The notes: a model not told the origin generated them from the letters alone. A stretch of 64,000 bases of DNA from Myxacorys chilensis ATA2-1-KO14 (GCA_019359275.1 JAHHHP010000004.1:1-64000); one strand, 5' to 3'; positions 7,578-16,637 are shown, counted from the stretch's first letter. Program-made: numbers and translations.

Positions 7578-9509
7578 TCAATCTAGATTCTGAAAACCAA
7601 TTGGGCTAAGAACTCTAACCCAACTTTCTAAGCCCTTCCAGATGCCTTGACCAAAAGCTGCTTTCTGCTCAGCAAATGAACCACCGCTCACTTGCTTTTT
7701 CACCGCCTCGTAATCCATCCCTAAGAAGTTCAGAGTGAGCACTATAGATGGCATCTTAACGTTTTCACAAAATTGCAGATCAATTTCTGGTGCAGCACTG
7801 GTTGATTGTACAGTGTTTGGGATTCGGGAATCTTCGCTTAGGAGTCCCTGTAAAACAATTTCTGCATAGGTTTTGTGATCCTCCAATCGCTGTGCTGAAT
7901 AATAAAGCGTTGCTTTGGTTCCTATCTCAGATGAATTTGGGTCAAAGCTGACACGAAGCTCGATTGAAACATCTCCAATTTCGCTGCTCTGCTGGTTGAT
8001 ATAATCAACTCCAGCATCATACTTAGAACAGGCTTGCAAAACATCTTGTATTTCAAAGCTTGGCGTTGAGAACTTACCAATGTTGCCTAATATAGTTTTT
8101 GCAATCTCAACTTCTTGAGTTGCGTGTTCTGGTGTGGGAGCGTCACCGCGCTGGTAGCCTATTAAAGTGTAAATTGTTCCCTTAAAAGGTTGCTCTCCTG
8201 GTCGCACAACATACCTTTCATTATCTAAGTAATCTGCAATTCCAGGTTGACCGCGATTAGCTTCTAAGTGCTTTACAATAGCGCAGGTACGAATTCCTAA
8301 ATTGCCTTCAACCTCTATGTCGTCTTCTCGCCATTTGACTAAAGCTGCATGATGTAAACCAACTAATTGCCATCGAGCATTCAGGATTGGACTACCCGAT
8401 GAGCCGAAGTCTGCATCTGCTTCATATTGTAAAAAGTTTTGAGAGACATTTTGAACCCGATTGTTGAAAAGTACAATCTTCTTTTGCCCACCTTGCGGAT
8501 GCTGGACAATAAAGACAGGTTCACCAGCTAGGTCTCCATTAGGAAGGCTCTCAAGCTCAATTTCTCTAGATCGCTTTGCAAGAATTCTTGCTTGCCGCCG
8601 CTTGAATGGTGGTGCAACTAAGTTTGGATCAGCTAAGAGCGGCATCCAGCCAAAATTCGTACCTGCTTCGGGAGAGACAAGTCCCATACTTTGAGCGTTG
8701 TCTAGGGCTTTAACTCCAACAAGCGTATAGTCAAGTTCTTCATCACTAATACAGAGAGAGTCTGGATCCAGTTGATAATTGATCGCTTTAACGTTCTGTC
8801 CTAAAGCGTTCTGTTCGTACCGAAACTGTGCAATGAAGTCCTTAATTTCATCTTTCTTACGATCGTTAAAAACGTGAAAGTTTGTCAATAAATGTGCTTT
8901 GCCAACTAAAAATCCTGTGGCATACGGAATAAAGATGGTACCTTCGCGACGTTTATCTTCATCAGATAGAGCACTCAGGCGTTCTCTGAACTGCTCTAGG
9001 CTTTTTTTAATCACTTCATCTTCTAGGGCTTGAGAGACACGATCGTACTTCTGCCAAATGTCAGCATCTCCGCCTGGAAATTTGACAGATAGAAGACCGA
9101 GTTTTTCAGATAAGCGACGCAGAACCTCTTGCCTTCTCTTTACAGAAGAATCTTTTATTTTCTCAATTAATGTTTCTAGCCAGTAACCTCGTTGCAGTAA
9201 GCACACAGAAGTGCTACTTCTTAAACCTCGTTCTAGAAACGCTGATGACAGATAATCTGATTCACCTACCACTAGATTGAACGAGGAGCGATTTTTCTTT
9301 AACCTATCTAACCTTGCCCTAAGGATGTCTGTTAAGTCCTCATTGCCAATTGGCTTAATTTCTTCTGAGAGTTCTTCAATACCAGTAGCTTCAGGAATAT
9401 TCGTTGCAATCTTACAGAACTCAGAATCAGGTGCTCTACCACAAATAATTTTAGTGATCTCTTCGGACCTGTCCGGATCACGGTTGGTAAATATGCAGTA
9501 AGATTTCAT
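7578..9509 (-). CDS. Trypsin-like serine protease with long uncharacterised flanking domains
   Basis: A 643-aa protein with a central S1/HtrA-like serine protease domain. The triad is readable as His212 in LLTNFHVF, Asp260 in ELDYTLVGV and Ser371 in FGSSGSPIL, so it should be active. The first 190 residues are mainly helical and charged and match no domain I recognise. The last 200 residues include a pair of helices and a beta-rich part, also unassigned. The architecture (unknown adaptor, trypsin, unknown tail) is like proteases of bacterial conflict systems. I chose ATG at 9509, which has AGAGGT upstream. The further upstream start at 9584 would overlap the first codons of the divergent neighbour at 9567. 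There is no signal peptide, so it is probably cytoplasmic. Trypsin-like enzymes are among the known activators of bacterial gasdermins; a link here is only contextual. Confidence 0.88.
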   Translation of the reverse strand: MKSYCIFTNRDPDRSEEITKIICGRAPDSEFCKIATNIPEATGIEELSEEIKPIGNEDLTDILRARLDRLKKNRSSFNLVVGESDYLSSAFLERGLRSSTSVCLLQRGYWLETLIEKIKDSSVKRRQEVLRRLSEKLGLLSVKFPGGDADIWQKYDRVSQALEDEVIKKSLEQFRERLSALSDEDKRREGTIFIPYATGFLVGKAHLLTNFHVFNDRKKDEIKDFIAQFRYEQNALGQNVKAINYQLDPDSLCISDEELDYTLVGVKALDNAQSMGLVSPEAGTNFGWMPLLADPNLVAPPFKRRQARILAKRSREIELESLPNGDLAGEPVFIVQHPQGGQKKIVLFNNRVQNVSQNFLQYEADADFGSSGSPILNARWQLVGLHHAALVKWREDDIEVEGNLGIRTCAIVKHLEANRGQPGIADYLDNERYVVRPGEQPFKGTIYTLIGYQRGDAPTPEHATQEVEIAKTILGNIGKFSTPSFEIQDVLQACSKYDAGVDYINQQSSEIGDVSIELRVSFDPNSSEIGTKATLYYSAQRLEDHKTYAEIVLQGLLSEDSRIPNTVQSTSAAPEIDLQFCENVKMPSIVLTLNFLGMDYEAVKKQVSGGSFAEQKAAFGQGIWKGLESWVRVLSPIGFQNLD

Positions 9510-9566
9510 TCTCAGCGACCTCTTGATTGTTAGATAGAAATTGAGCTTTTCAACATTCTTGAACTG

Positions 9567-11510
9567 ATGAATAGAAGTGACCAAAGTGTACAGGGTAAAA
9601 ATTTTTCACCAGAGCTACTGAAGCGCGATTTACGCGGGTTAATCTGCGGGCAAACTATGATCCTTCGTACGTTTCTCCTAATTTTTTGCCTAGGTCTAAC
9701 TGTTTGTGTCGGTCTAGTCTCTGGACTCTTAAGCTACCTAGCTGCTCTAGCTCTCTTTTATTCTGAGCAAGCTGAAAATGGCATTTGGCTAGTAACTTGC
9801 ATTATTGTTTCAACCAGTATTTGGATATTTGATGTGAAGTGTAATGGGTTGCCTAGTAGTTTGTGGAAAGCTATTCTAGCAGACGCTGCAATTTCTATAA
9901 CTGCAACGTTAGCCCTCAGGAACACAAACTTTTTTACGATATCTTTGCTTGTTCCCTTTCTCTTCTTGTGTACATACGCCTTGACTTTTATGATGGGTAG
10001 TTTTTCTTCATCGCTTTGCGTTGTCCTGTTTGCACCGAGTCAACATAAAACCATCAGGACAATTCAAAGTATTTTAATCATTACTCTGTCCATTTTAGTT
10101 TCTTGGTTGACTAGCATTACTCCCGCCAAATCTATAATTGCACCCCTTTATTCCGTAGAGACCCGACTGGTGATTGGTTGTTTATTCGGTTTAATAACTG
10201 CACAGTTGTGTTTGGGCACGCTCGATAGAAACGGCAAGCCAAAAAAGAACTTTGACTTTCTAAGAGATTGGGCAATTAACTTTAGCACTCTAAAAAGCAC
10301 CTCTTTCTACAATTTGGATCTCAGTAACCTTGATCTAACGAACGCCAAACTTGCCAACGTTGATTTTCGCGCACGCAAAATCTACAGAACCTGCTTAAAA
10401 GGCGTAACAGGTTTAGAAAGAGCAAGAGTCGACAATCGCTATTTGGATCTCGATCAACTAAAGGTTCAGCAGTTGTTGACACGTGGCTACAGCGATGAAA
10501 CCGATTTCAGCCATGTGAACTTACAGGGAGCATACTTAAAAGATGCACTGATGCAACGATTCGATCTAACGCAAGCCAATCTGAATGGAGCGAACTTGAG
10601 CGGAGCAGATTTACGTGACAGTATTCTACTACGATCGCAGGTCACTGGTGTAGATTTTAGCACAGCAAATTTGACCGGAATTTGTATTCAAGATTGGAGT
10701 GTCAACAGCGAGACGAACTTTTCAGGCGTTCAGTGTGACTATGTTTACCGAGAATTTCATGACAATCGACTTAGCGATCGATATCCTAGCGATCGCAATT
10801 TCAAACCCAGTGAATTTGAATCTTTGTTTCAAAAGTTAACCAATGCGGTTGAGCTTGTATTTCAAGATCAGATTGATTGGCGTGCCTTAAGCTTCACCTT
10901 TGAGAAGTTCCGAATTGAAGATGATGGAATGGGGCTAGAACTGAAGGGAATTGAACAGCGAGGCGATTACTGGATTGTGAAAGTGACTCACGGAGAAGGA
11001 GTCTCTAAGCAACTCGTTGAACAACAAGTGCATAGCACTTATGACGACCTTCGAGCCTTGATGGAGTCAAAAGATAGACAGATTAATCAGTTGCTGGGAA
11101 TTGTAGACAAGCAAGCTGAAGCGTTGACCAACTTCAGCGAACAACCGCTCGGCAACAGTTTCTTCATCACAGGCAGCACCATTAAAAATCTCGCTGGCTC
11201 TGGGCAAATCGAATATCACGAAGCCGCCGACCAAGTTCGTAGCCTCATTACAAATAGTGCTGATCCGAGTCAAGTCATCCCAATTCTCCAAAGTTTATTT
11301 ATGCAACTAAGTGAGCAAAAGGTGGCAACCACATCTGGAACTCAGCTTGAATTTATTCAGCAGTTGATTGTCGCTGAAGCCGAAAACGATCAAGCATTCA
11401 AACAGTTTTTGACTCAGCACGAGCCGCAGATTATTAGCGCCATGCCGAGCGGTGCGATCGCAACTGCCATCCAATCTGCTATTCAGTCAGTGAACTCCAA
11501 GCTTCCTTGA
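9567..11510 (+). CDS. Membrane-anchored pentapeptide-repeat protein with NLAGSG motif
   Basis: A 647-aa protein in four parts. Residues about 30-215 contain five to six hydrophobic segments, so the N-terminus is a membrane domain. Residues about 250-390 are pentapeptide repeats of the A(D/N)LXX type (for example ANLNGANLSGADLRD), which fold as a right-handed quadrilateral beta-helix. A helical region with coiled-coil character (about 480-525) follows. Residues 530-550 hold the motif SFFITGSTIKNLAGSGQIEY, shared with the N-terminus of the CHAT protease. The last 95 residues are helical. I infer a membrane sensor or scaffold that presents the motif to the soluble protease. ATG at 9567 leaves 57 bp to the divergent trypsin-like gene. 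The ligand and the role of the repeats are not known. Confidence 0.85.
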   Translation: MNRSDQSVQGKNFSPELLKRDLRGLICGQTMILRTFLLIFCLGLTVCVGLVSGLLSYLAALALFYSEQAENGIWLVTCIIVSTSIWIFDVKCNGLPSSLWKAILADAAISITATLALRNTNFFTISLLVPFLFLCTYALTFMMGSFSSSLCVVLFAPSQHKTIRTIQSILIITLSILVSWLTSITPAKSIIAPLYSVETRLVIGCLFGLITAQLCLGTLDRNGKPKKNFDFLRDWAINFSTLKSTSFYNLDLSNLDLTNAKLANVDFRARKIYRTCLKGVTGLERARVDNRYLDLDQLKVQQLLTRGYSDETDFSHVNLQGAYLKDALMQRFDLTQANLNGANLSGADLRDSILLRSQVTGVDFSTANLTGICIQDWSVNSETNFSGVQCDYVYREFHDNRLSDRYPSDRNFKPSEFESLFQKLTNAVELVFQDQIDWRALSFTFEKFRIEDDGMGLELKGIEQRGDYWIVKVTHGEGVSKQLVEQQVHSTYDDLRALMESKDRQINQLLGIVDKQAEALTNFSEQPLGNSFFITGSTIKNLAGSGQIEYHEAADQVRSLITNSADPSQVIPILQSLFMQLSEQKVATTSGTQLEFIQQLIVAEAENDQAFKQFLTQHEPQIISAMPSGAIATAIQSAIQSVNSKLP

Positions 11511-11557
11511 CATTTCCTCTAGGCTATCTGCGGTAGATTTGGTAGGGTTTTAAGATG

Positions 11558-11592
11558 CGCTCCTCCAGCACCCGGTTTTGGGCAGAGGAGCG
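11558..11592 (+). terminator. Hairpin between the pentapeptide gene and argF
   Basis: CGCTCCTC (11558-11565) pairs with GAGGAGCG (11585-11592), with an inner CCC/GGG pairing, and is followed by ATTTTC. It is placed as a terminator for the upstream gene or as part of the argF leader. Confidence 0.55.
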
Positions 11593-11631
11593 ATTTTCGT
11601 TCCAGCTATTTACTGAGGGAGCTACTGCGGA

Positions 11632-12567
11632 ATGGGAGGACTGAAAGGACGGGATTTATTGAGCTTGGCAGATCTCAGCGCCAATGAGATGAAAGACTTG
11701 CTCGATCTTGCTGCGCAACTCAAGGCGGGAAAGATTCGCCCACGAGCGGAAGTCGATGGACATGTGCCAGTGCTAGGGCTACTGTTCTACAAGGCGTCTA
11801 CCCGTACCCGCGTTAGCTTCTCGACGGCAATGTATCACTTAGGCGGACAGGTTCTCGATTTGCCGCTTCATGCAACGCAGGTTAGTCGCGGAGAACCACT
11901 CGTCGATACTGCTCGCGTCCTCGATCGCTACCTTGATGTCCTCGCGATTCGTACCTTCGATCAGCAGGATTTGAAGGTGTTTGCCGATTATGCTCAGATT
12001 CCGGTGATCAACGCACTGACCGATCTAGAGCATCCCTGTCAGATTTTGGCGGACTTGCAAACGATTCAGGAAACCTTTGGAGGATTGTCGGGATTAACGT
12101 TGACCTATTTAGGAGACGGAAACAACGTGGCGCATTCGCTCTTGTTGGGCTGTGCTTTAGTTGGCATGAACGTTCGGATTGCAGCTCCTGAAGGGTTTCA
12201 GTGTGACAGCGCGATCGTAGAGCAAGCCCGTGAAATTGCAAACGGCAACTCTGACATTCTGCTCACAAGTGATCCGATTGAAGCCATAACAGGGTCACAC
12301 GTTCTCTACACCGATGTTTGGGCAAGCATGGGACAAGAAGACTTGGCAGAATCGCGGATTCCAGTGTTTCAGCCCTATCAGATCAATGACGACTTGCTCG
12401 GTCACGCAGACAAGGATGCGATCGTGCTTCACTGTCTCCCCGCGCACCGAGGCGAGGAGATTACGAATGAGGTGATGGAAGGTTCTCATTCTAAAGTTTG
12501 GGATCAGGCTGAAAATCGGATGCACGCTCAGAAAGCCCTGTTAGCTAGTTTGCTTGGAGCGGTGTAG
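11632..12567 (+). CDS. argF: Ornithine carbamoyltransferase
   Basis: Transfers the carbamoyl group from carbamoyl phosphate to ornithine to make citrulline in arginine synthesis (cytoplasm). All family motifs are present: STRTR at 56-60 for carbamoyl phosphate, HPCQ at 134-137, DVWASMG at 228-234 for ornithine, and HCLPAHRG at 267-274 with the reactive cysteine. At 311 aa it is normal length. The residues before STRTR read FYKA where FEKS is common, a minor variation. It stands alone, without other arg genes nearby, as is usual in cyanobacteria. A hairpin lies in the 121-bp gap upstream. The start ATG at 11632 opens with GGLKGRD, which aligns with the usual N-terminus of the family. Confidence 0.97.
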   Translation: MGGLKGRDLLSLADLSANEMKDLLDLAAQLKAGKIRPRAEVDGHVPVLGLLFYKASTRTRVSFSTAMYHLGGQVLDLPLHATQVSRGEPLVDTARVLDRYLDVLAIRTFDQQDLKVFADYAQIPVINALTDLEHPCQILADLQTIQETFGGLSGLTLTYLGDGNNVAHSLLLGCALVGMNVRIAAPEGFQCDSAIVEQAREIANGNSDILLTSDPIEAITGSHVLYTDVWASMGQEDLAESRIPVFQPYQINDDLLGHADKDAIVLHCLPAHRGEEITNEVMEGSHSKVWDQAENRMHAQKALLASLLGAV

Positions 12568-12711
12568 TGATTAGTGGCAACGGATTTGGTAGTAAATGGA
12601 TTGGTTTTTTGCAAAAACGAGTAGTCCTAATAATCAAGCCTTTCCGTGGTTGAAGCCATGGGAAGTTATTCAGCAGGATTAGACTAGATAAGCAGTCTGC
12701 ACTACTCATAT

Positions 12712-13722
12712 ATGTCTATCTCGTTTACAGATATTGCTGCTGCTAGCGATCGCATCTCTGGCATTGCTCATCGCACTCCGGTTTTGACCTCAGCCACAGT
12801 GAATCGGCGAGCTGGGGCAGAAGTCTTTTTCAAGTGTGAGAACTTTCAGCGGTCGGGGTCGTTTAAGTTTCGGGGGGCTTACAATGCGTTGGCTCAGCTA
12901 TCTGAGGAACAACGCAAGCAAGGCGTTATAGCCTACTCGTCGGGCAATCATGCTCAGGCGTTGGCGTTAGCAGGTCAAATTCTGCATGCTCCGGTCACGA
13001 TCGTCATGCCAAGCGATGCGCCTACGGTGAAGCAAACCGCAACAAAAGAATACGGGGCAACGATTGTGTTCTACGATCGCACCACTCAAAAACGTGAAGA
13101 CGTAGCGCAGACAATCCTGGCAGAGCGTCAACTCACCCTGATTCCACCGTTTGACTATGCGCCTGTGATCGCAGGGCAAGGAACCGCCGCCAAAGAATTG
13201 ATCGAAGAAGTCGGTGAATTGGATATGTTGCTGGTGTGTGTTGGGGGTGGCGGATTGATTTCGGGGAGCGCGATCGCTGCTAAATCTCTCTCTCCCAACT
13301 GCGAAGTGATTGGAGTTGAACCGAAACGCGCTGATGATGCGACTCGATCGTTTAACACTGGAACATTACAAACAGTGGAGAATCCGACGACGATCGCGGA
13401 CGGGGCAAGGTCGCGATCGCTGGGTCAACTCACTTTTCCGCTGATTCTAAAATATGTGGATGACATGGTAACGGTTTCAGATGCCGCGATCGTGCGATCG
13501 ATGTTCTTTCTATGGGAGCGGCTTAAAATCGTAGTCGAGCCGACCGGAGCGTTAGCTGCAACTGCTTTACTTGAAGGAATTGTGTCAGTTCCAAGTGCGA
13601 AGATTGGCGTGATTATTAGTGGCGGAAATGTAGACCTGAAAGAAGCCGGAAAATTGTTTTCAAAAGCAACAGCAAAAGAGAAACATCAGCCTCGCCGTCC
13701 TCTCGCTCAGGAACTAAGTTAG
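12712..13722 (+). CDS. Threonine/serine dehydratase-like PLP enzyme
   Basis: A fold-type II PLP enzyme of 336 aa. Lys52 in SGSFKFRGA is the Schiff-base lysine, SSGNHAQA (about 82-89) binds the substrate carboxylate and VGGGGLISG binds the cofactor phosphate. It lacks the C-terminal ACT-like regulatory domain of biosynthetic IlvA, so it belongs with catabolic threonine dehydratases, serine racemases or threo-3-hydroxyaspartate ammonia-lyases. Sequence alone cannot separate these. It should deaminate a hydroxy-amino acid to a 2-oxo acid. The next gene (a thioesterase) starts 4 bp after its stop, so the two are probably co-transcribed, although their functions are not obviously linked. Confidence 0.9.
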   Translation: MSISFTDIAAASDRISGIAHRTPVLTSATVNRRAGAEVFFKCENFQRSGSFKFRGAYNALAQLSEEQRKQGVIAYSSGNHAQALALAGQILHAPVTIVMPSDAPTVKQTATKEYGATIVFYDRTTQKREDVAQTILAERQLTLIPPFDYAPVIAGQGTAAKELIEEVGELDMLLVCVGGGGLISGSAIAAKSLSPNCEVIGVEPKRADDATRSFNTGTLQTVENPTTIADGARSRSLGQLTFPLILKYVDDMVTVSDAAIVRSMFFLWERLKIVVEPTGALAATALLEGIVSVPSAKIGVIISGGNVDLKEAGKLFSKATAKEKHQPRRPLAQELS

Positions 13723-13726
13723 TACA

Positions 13727-14143
13727 ATGGATGCGTTTATCACTAAATTGCGAGTTCGACATTATGAAATGGATACATTAGGACATGTGAATAATGCAAT
13801 TTATCAACACTATTTAGAACAAGCTGCGATTGAGCATTGCGAGTATTTAGGATTAACCCTCGATCGATTTCGTGAATTAGGCGGCGCGTTTGTTGTCCGA
13901 AAATTAGAAATTGAATATTTGAGTTCTGCGATCGCAGGCGATCTGCTTGAAATTAAAACCTGGGCGGAAACAATGAAAGGAACTCGCGCCGTGCGGCACT
14001 ATGAGATTCGTAAGCAAGGCGAAGAGAGTTTAGTCCTGAAGGCGCAAGCTGTCTGGGTTTGGGTAGAAACGTCAACTATGCGTCCAAGAGGGATTCCAGA
14101 GGCTGTATTCGCAGCATTTGGGCAGTTGAAGAGAGATGTTTAG
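13727..14143 (+). CDS. Acyl-CoA thioesterase (hot-dog fold, 4HBT family)
   Basis: A 138-aa hot-dog fold protein. The motif RHYEMDTLGHVNNAIYQHY (about 11-29) contains the catalytic Asp16 and the GHVN turn of the YbgC/FadM-type 4-hydroxybenzoyl-CoA thioesterase group. It should hydrolyse an acyl-CoA or acyl-ACP thioester; the natural substrate cannot be told from sequence. Cyanobacteria need such an enzyme for phylloquinone synthesis (DHNA-CoA hydrolysis), but this protein has the generic DTLGHVN signature, so I do not assign that step. ATG at 13727 lies 4 bp after the upstream stop, which indicates an operon. The next gene is convergent, with a 32-bp gap. Confidence 0.88.
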   Translation: MDAFITKLRVRHYEMDTLGHVNNAIYQHYLEQAAIEHCEYLGLTLDRFRELGGAFVVRKLEIEYLSSAIAGDLLEIKTWAETMKGTRAVRHYEIRKQGEESLVLKAQAVWVWVETSTMRPRGIPEAVFAAFGQLKRDV

Positions 14144-14175
14144 AAGGTTGAGTCAAATACAAGATAGTTACACAA

Positions 14176-15240
14176 TTACCGTAGTCGAACTCCCAATCCT
14201 GATTGGTCATTTGGAACAACTCTACCATTCTCGAATGATGCGCCGATGAATGGGTCATCCAACAAATTCAAATGACTATCTAAATCTAAATGATCTGCTA
14301 ATGGTGATAGCTGTGCTAATGCTGTATTTGATAATGCACTATCGGAATAGCAACCAAACATTACTTTAAGATCATGTGCTTTTGCAACATGAATCATTCG
14401 CAACGCTTCTGATATGCCACCTGATTTCATCAGCTTGATATTAATGCCATGAACGCGATCGCTCAGCATTGGAATATCTCGACTCGTAAAACAACTCTCA
14501 TCTACAAAGATTGGCAACGGTGAAAGGTAAAAGAGTTTGGGTAACTCGGATTCTCGCCCTTTCGCTAAGGGTTGCTCGATGTACGTAACGCCGCGATCGC
14601 ATAGCCAATGCGACATTTTCAGCGCCGATTCCACATCCCATCCGCCATTTGCATCAACGCTAATCTGAGCAATCTGAGGCGCAGCCTCTTGCACCGCTTC
14701 AAACATCGCTTGATCGGCGGCGATTCCTTCAGAACTCCCTAATTTAACTTTTAGCGCCTGAATGTCCCGCCACGGCGATTCTACTGTTCCTTTGCCGAGC
14801 CAATCTAAGACTCGTTGTTTTGCCGCTTCTGGCGTGCTGATGCCTATCGTCACCGAGGTTGGCACAATGCGATCGCGATCCAGTCCCCACAGTTGCCAGA
14901 GGGGAAGCCCAACATATTTACCCAGCCAATCGTACAAAGCGATATCCAAAGCAGCGCGGGCAGCAGATGGAACGTTTGCTTGGTGGAGAAGCTGTTCAAT
15001 GCGCTGACGTTCGAGCGGACTGAGCGATTTTAGCAGGGGTGCGATCGCTTGAAGAGAGCGTGCGATCGCTTCAGTCGTTTGCGGGTTTTCTCCGATCGAA
15101 AATGGTGACGCTTCTCCCCATCCTTCTACCCCATCATGCTCAATTCTGATCCAAACATTCGTCGTTTGCGCCGTTGTGCCTCGGCTAATCGTAAGCGCAA
15201 AACGCTTATGTACCGTAAAGGTCTGAATCTGAATTTCCAT
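14176..15240 (-). CDS. Dipeptide epimerase (L-Ala-D/L-Glu epimerase-like, enolase superfamily)
   Basis: An enolase-superfamily member of the muconate-lactonizing subgroup. The metal and catalytic residues are in the expected order: LKVKLG (KxK base), DANGGW and EQP and DES (three acidic metal ligands) and KLMKSGG (second base), with the dipeptide-epimerase-type end GCYSDSAL and DSHLNLLDDPF. Known relatives epimerise L-Ala-D-Glu from recycled peptidoglycan. o-Succinylbenzoate synthase is a related alternative, but the DSHLNLL ending favours the epimerase. I take ATG at 15240 (354 aa). A TTG start at 15330 would add 30 residues unlike the family. It is convergent with the thioesterase gene. Confidence 0.88.
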   Translation of the reverse strand: MEIQIQTFTVHKRFALTISRGTTAQTTNVWIRIEHDGVEGWGEASPFSIGENPQTTEAIARSLQAIAPLLKSLSPLERQRIEQLLHQANVPSAARAALDIALYDWLGKYVGLPLWQLWGLDRDRIVPTSVTIGISTPEAAKQRVLDWLGKGTVESPWRDIQALKVKLGSSEGIAADQAMFEAVQEAAPQIAQISVDANGGWDVESALKMSHWLCDRGVTYIEQPLAKGRESELPKLFYLSPLPIFVDESCFTSRDIPMLSDRVHGINIKLMKSGGISEALRMIHVAKAHDLKVMFGCYSDSALSNTALAQLSPLADHLDLDSHLNLLDDPFIGASFENGRVVPNDQSGLGVRLR

Positions 15241-15454
15241 AATGGGATTCAAATAGGGTGTCGGAGTCTCGGAAGTAAATCGCCTTAATCGTACCCAATG
15301 CCCTTCTAAGTTGCACAGTTCTTTCAACAATTGAGGTGATCAACCCAGCGATTACTCAATGTCCAACTTACTAGATAAGATTTCTGAACAATTAGCAAAT
15401 CCATACTTGAACAACCAACATGTCAACTTAAGATTGAATACTTTAGTAATGAAC

Positions 15455-15489
15455 AAAATAAAAAAGTTCTAGCAACACTGCTAGAACTT
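15455..15489 (-). terminator. Rho-independent terminator of the RemA-like gene
   Basis: A perfect 11-bp stem (AAGTTCTAGCA at 15464-15474 with TGCTAGAACTT at 15479-15489) has an ACAC loop. On the minus strand it is followed by a U-rich run. It ends the transcript of the 15505-15861 gene, 16 bp after its stop codon. Confidence 0.85.
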
Positions 15490-15504
15490 AAACGGTTGAA
15501 TAAC

Positions 15505-15861
15505 CTATTCTTCAATAATGTCTCGAATTCGACGCTCTAATCGATCGAGATCTAATCCACCTTCGTCACGCGTAAAGCGACGAACTGTACCATTCAAGTT
15601 TTGCAAATCAGATAGCAGATCATGCAAAACTTCTTGCTGCTGCCGAGCTTGTGTCACCTCTCGCGGCTCTTGAACTAAATCACGCACGATCGAATCCTCA
15701 GCACGAGAGGCCACGAGCGGATCGCTTTGACCTTCTAGATGAATAAATGTTCGACGACCCGGACCCCGCTCCTCTTCAATGGGAACAACGGCAGTCACTT
15801 GGTCAGAACGCACATATTTGCCAAACCCCAAATGAACCAGCACGGAAGACTGAATTCTCAT
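15505..15861 (-). CDS. RemA-like (DUF370-type) regulatory protein
   Basis: A 118-aa protein whose first 70 residues (SVLVHLGFGKYVRSDQ, then PGRRTFIHLEG, then PLVASRAEDSIVRDL) follow the pattern of the RemA/DUF370 family, small ring-forming DNA-binding regulators known for matrix control in Bacillus. The C-terminal 45 residues are charged and helical (QARQQQEVLHDLL...), an extension typical of the cyanobacterial versions as I recall them. No catalytic site is expected. It is monocistronic, with a strong terminator right after the stop and 281 bp upstream before the divergent DUF4383 gene. Its target in this organism is unknown. The family call rests on motif recall. Confidence 0.75.
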   Translation of the reverse strand: MRIQSSVLVHLGFGKYVRSDQVTAVVPIEEERGPGRRTFIHLEGQSDPLVASRAEDSIVRDLVQEPREVTQARQQQEVLHDLLSDLQNLNGTVRRFTRDEGGLDLDRLERRIRDIIEE

Positions 15862-16142
15862 ACTTATGCTTTGCTCTTTCAGATATTCCTATTATCTCTA
15901 ATTCTTCAGTCTAAAGGACTAATTTAGAGAACGGTTTATCCCCCTATTAAGGGCGAGATTTCCGCCGAAGTAAGTAATGCCTTTTGGCAGATTTTTTTCG
16001 CTTAAATTCTTCTTGAATAGGAACTAAAGGTAAGTAGCAGATCTGCTAATATTTTTCGTCCAAAACTTGTTGAGAGGACAAAAATAACTATCCACGATCT
16101 ACTGCTTGAAATGCACTCTAAATTATTCTGCAAGGTCATAAC

Positions 16143-16637
16143 ATGCAAGCGCAAAATTCGGGTCTATTCAAAAAATTGGTAAGCAGCGAACGTGCTGTTG
16201 CCTTCACTCTCGGCATCGTATTTCTATTAATTGGAATTGCAGGATTCATTCCAGCATTTATGCATCTTCCGGGTGATGCCCCTGTTACAGATGTCCTTGT
16301 ACCAAGACTCTCGTTTTCAGATGGCTATGGTCATCTATTTGGTATCTTCCCAACTAACTACTTACACAACGCTGTTCACATCGTTGTTGGGTTGCTTGGT
16401 ATTGCTGCAGCAACTAGCTTCAGTGGATCGCTGGTTTATAACCAAGGATTCGCAGTAATGTACGTTGCGATCGTGCTGATGGGATTAATTCCTGCAACCA
16501 ATACAACGTTTGGTTTGATGCCAATTTATGGTAACAACGTTTGGTTTAATGCACTCACAGCGATCGCCGCTGGTTATGTCGGATTTGTGAAGCCTGCTCA
16601 GCTTGCCAAGGTCAGCTCGACGCCTAGCGCATCTTAA
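16143..16637 (+). CDS. DUF4383-type four-helix membrane protein
   Basis: A 164-aa integral membrane protein with four hydrophobic segments (about 18-40, 72-95, 103-122 and 135-155). The motif GIFPTNYLHNAVHIVVGLLGIAA is the DUF4383 signature. No function is established for the family, and the His-rich LHNAVH segment lies in the second helix. It stands alone between a divergent regulator gene and its own terminator. The ATG at 16143 follows a 281-bp gap that must contain the promoter. Stress induction is reported for some members by general knowledge, but nothing in this sequence shows it. Confidence 0.85.
   Translation: MQAQNSGLFKKLVSSERAVAFTLGIVFLLIGIAGFIPAFMHLPGDAPVTDVLVPRLSFSDGYGHLFGIFPTNYLHNAVHIVVGLLGIAAATSFSGSLVYNQGFAVMYVAIVLMGLIPATNTTFGLMPIYGNNVWFNALTAIAAGYVGFVKPAQLAKVSSTPSAS

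Noticed and set aside
13727..14143. DHNA-CoA thioesterase of phylloquinone synthesis
   Set aside because: The motif is of the generic DTLGHVN type and no other men gene is adjacent, so only thioesterase is claimed.
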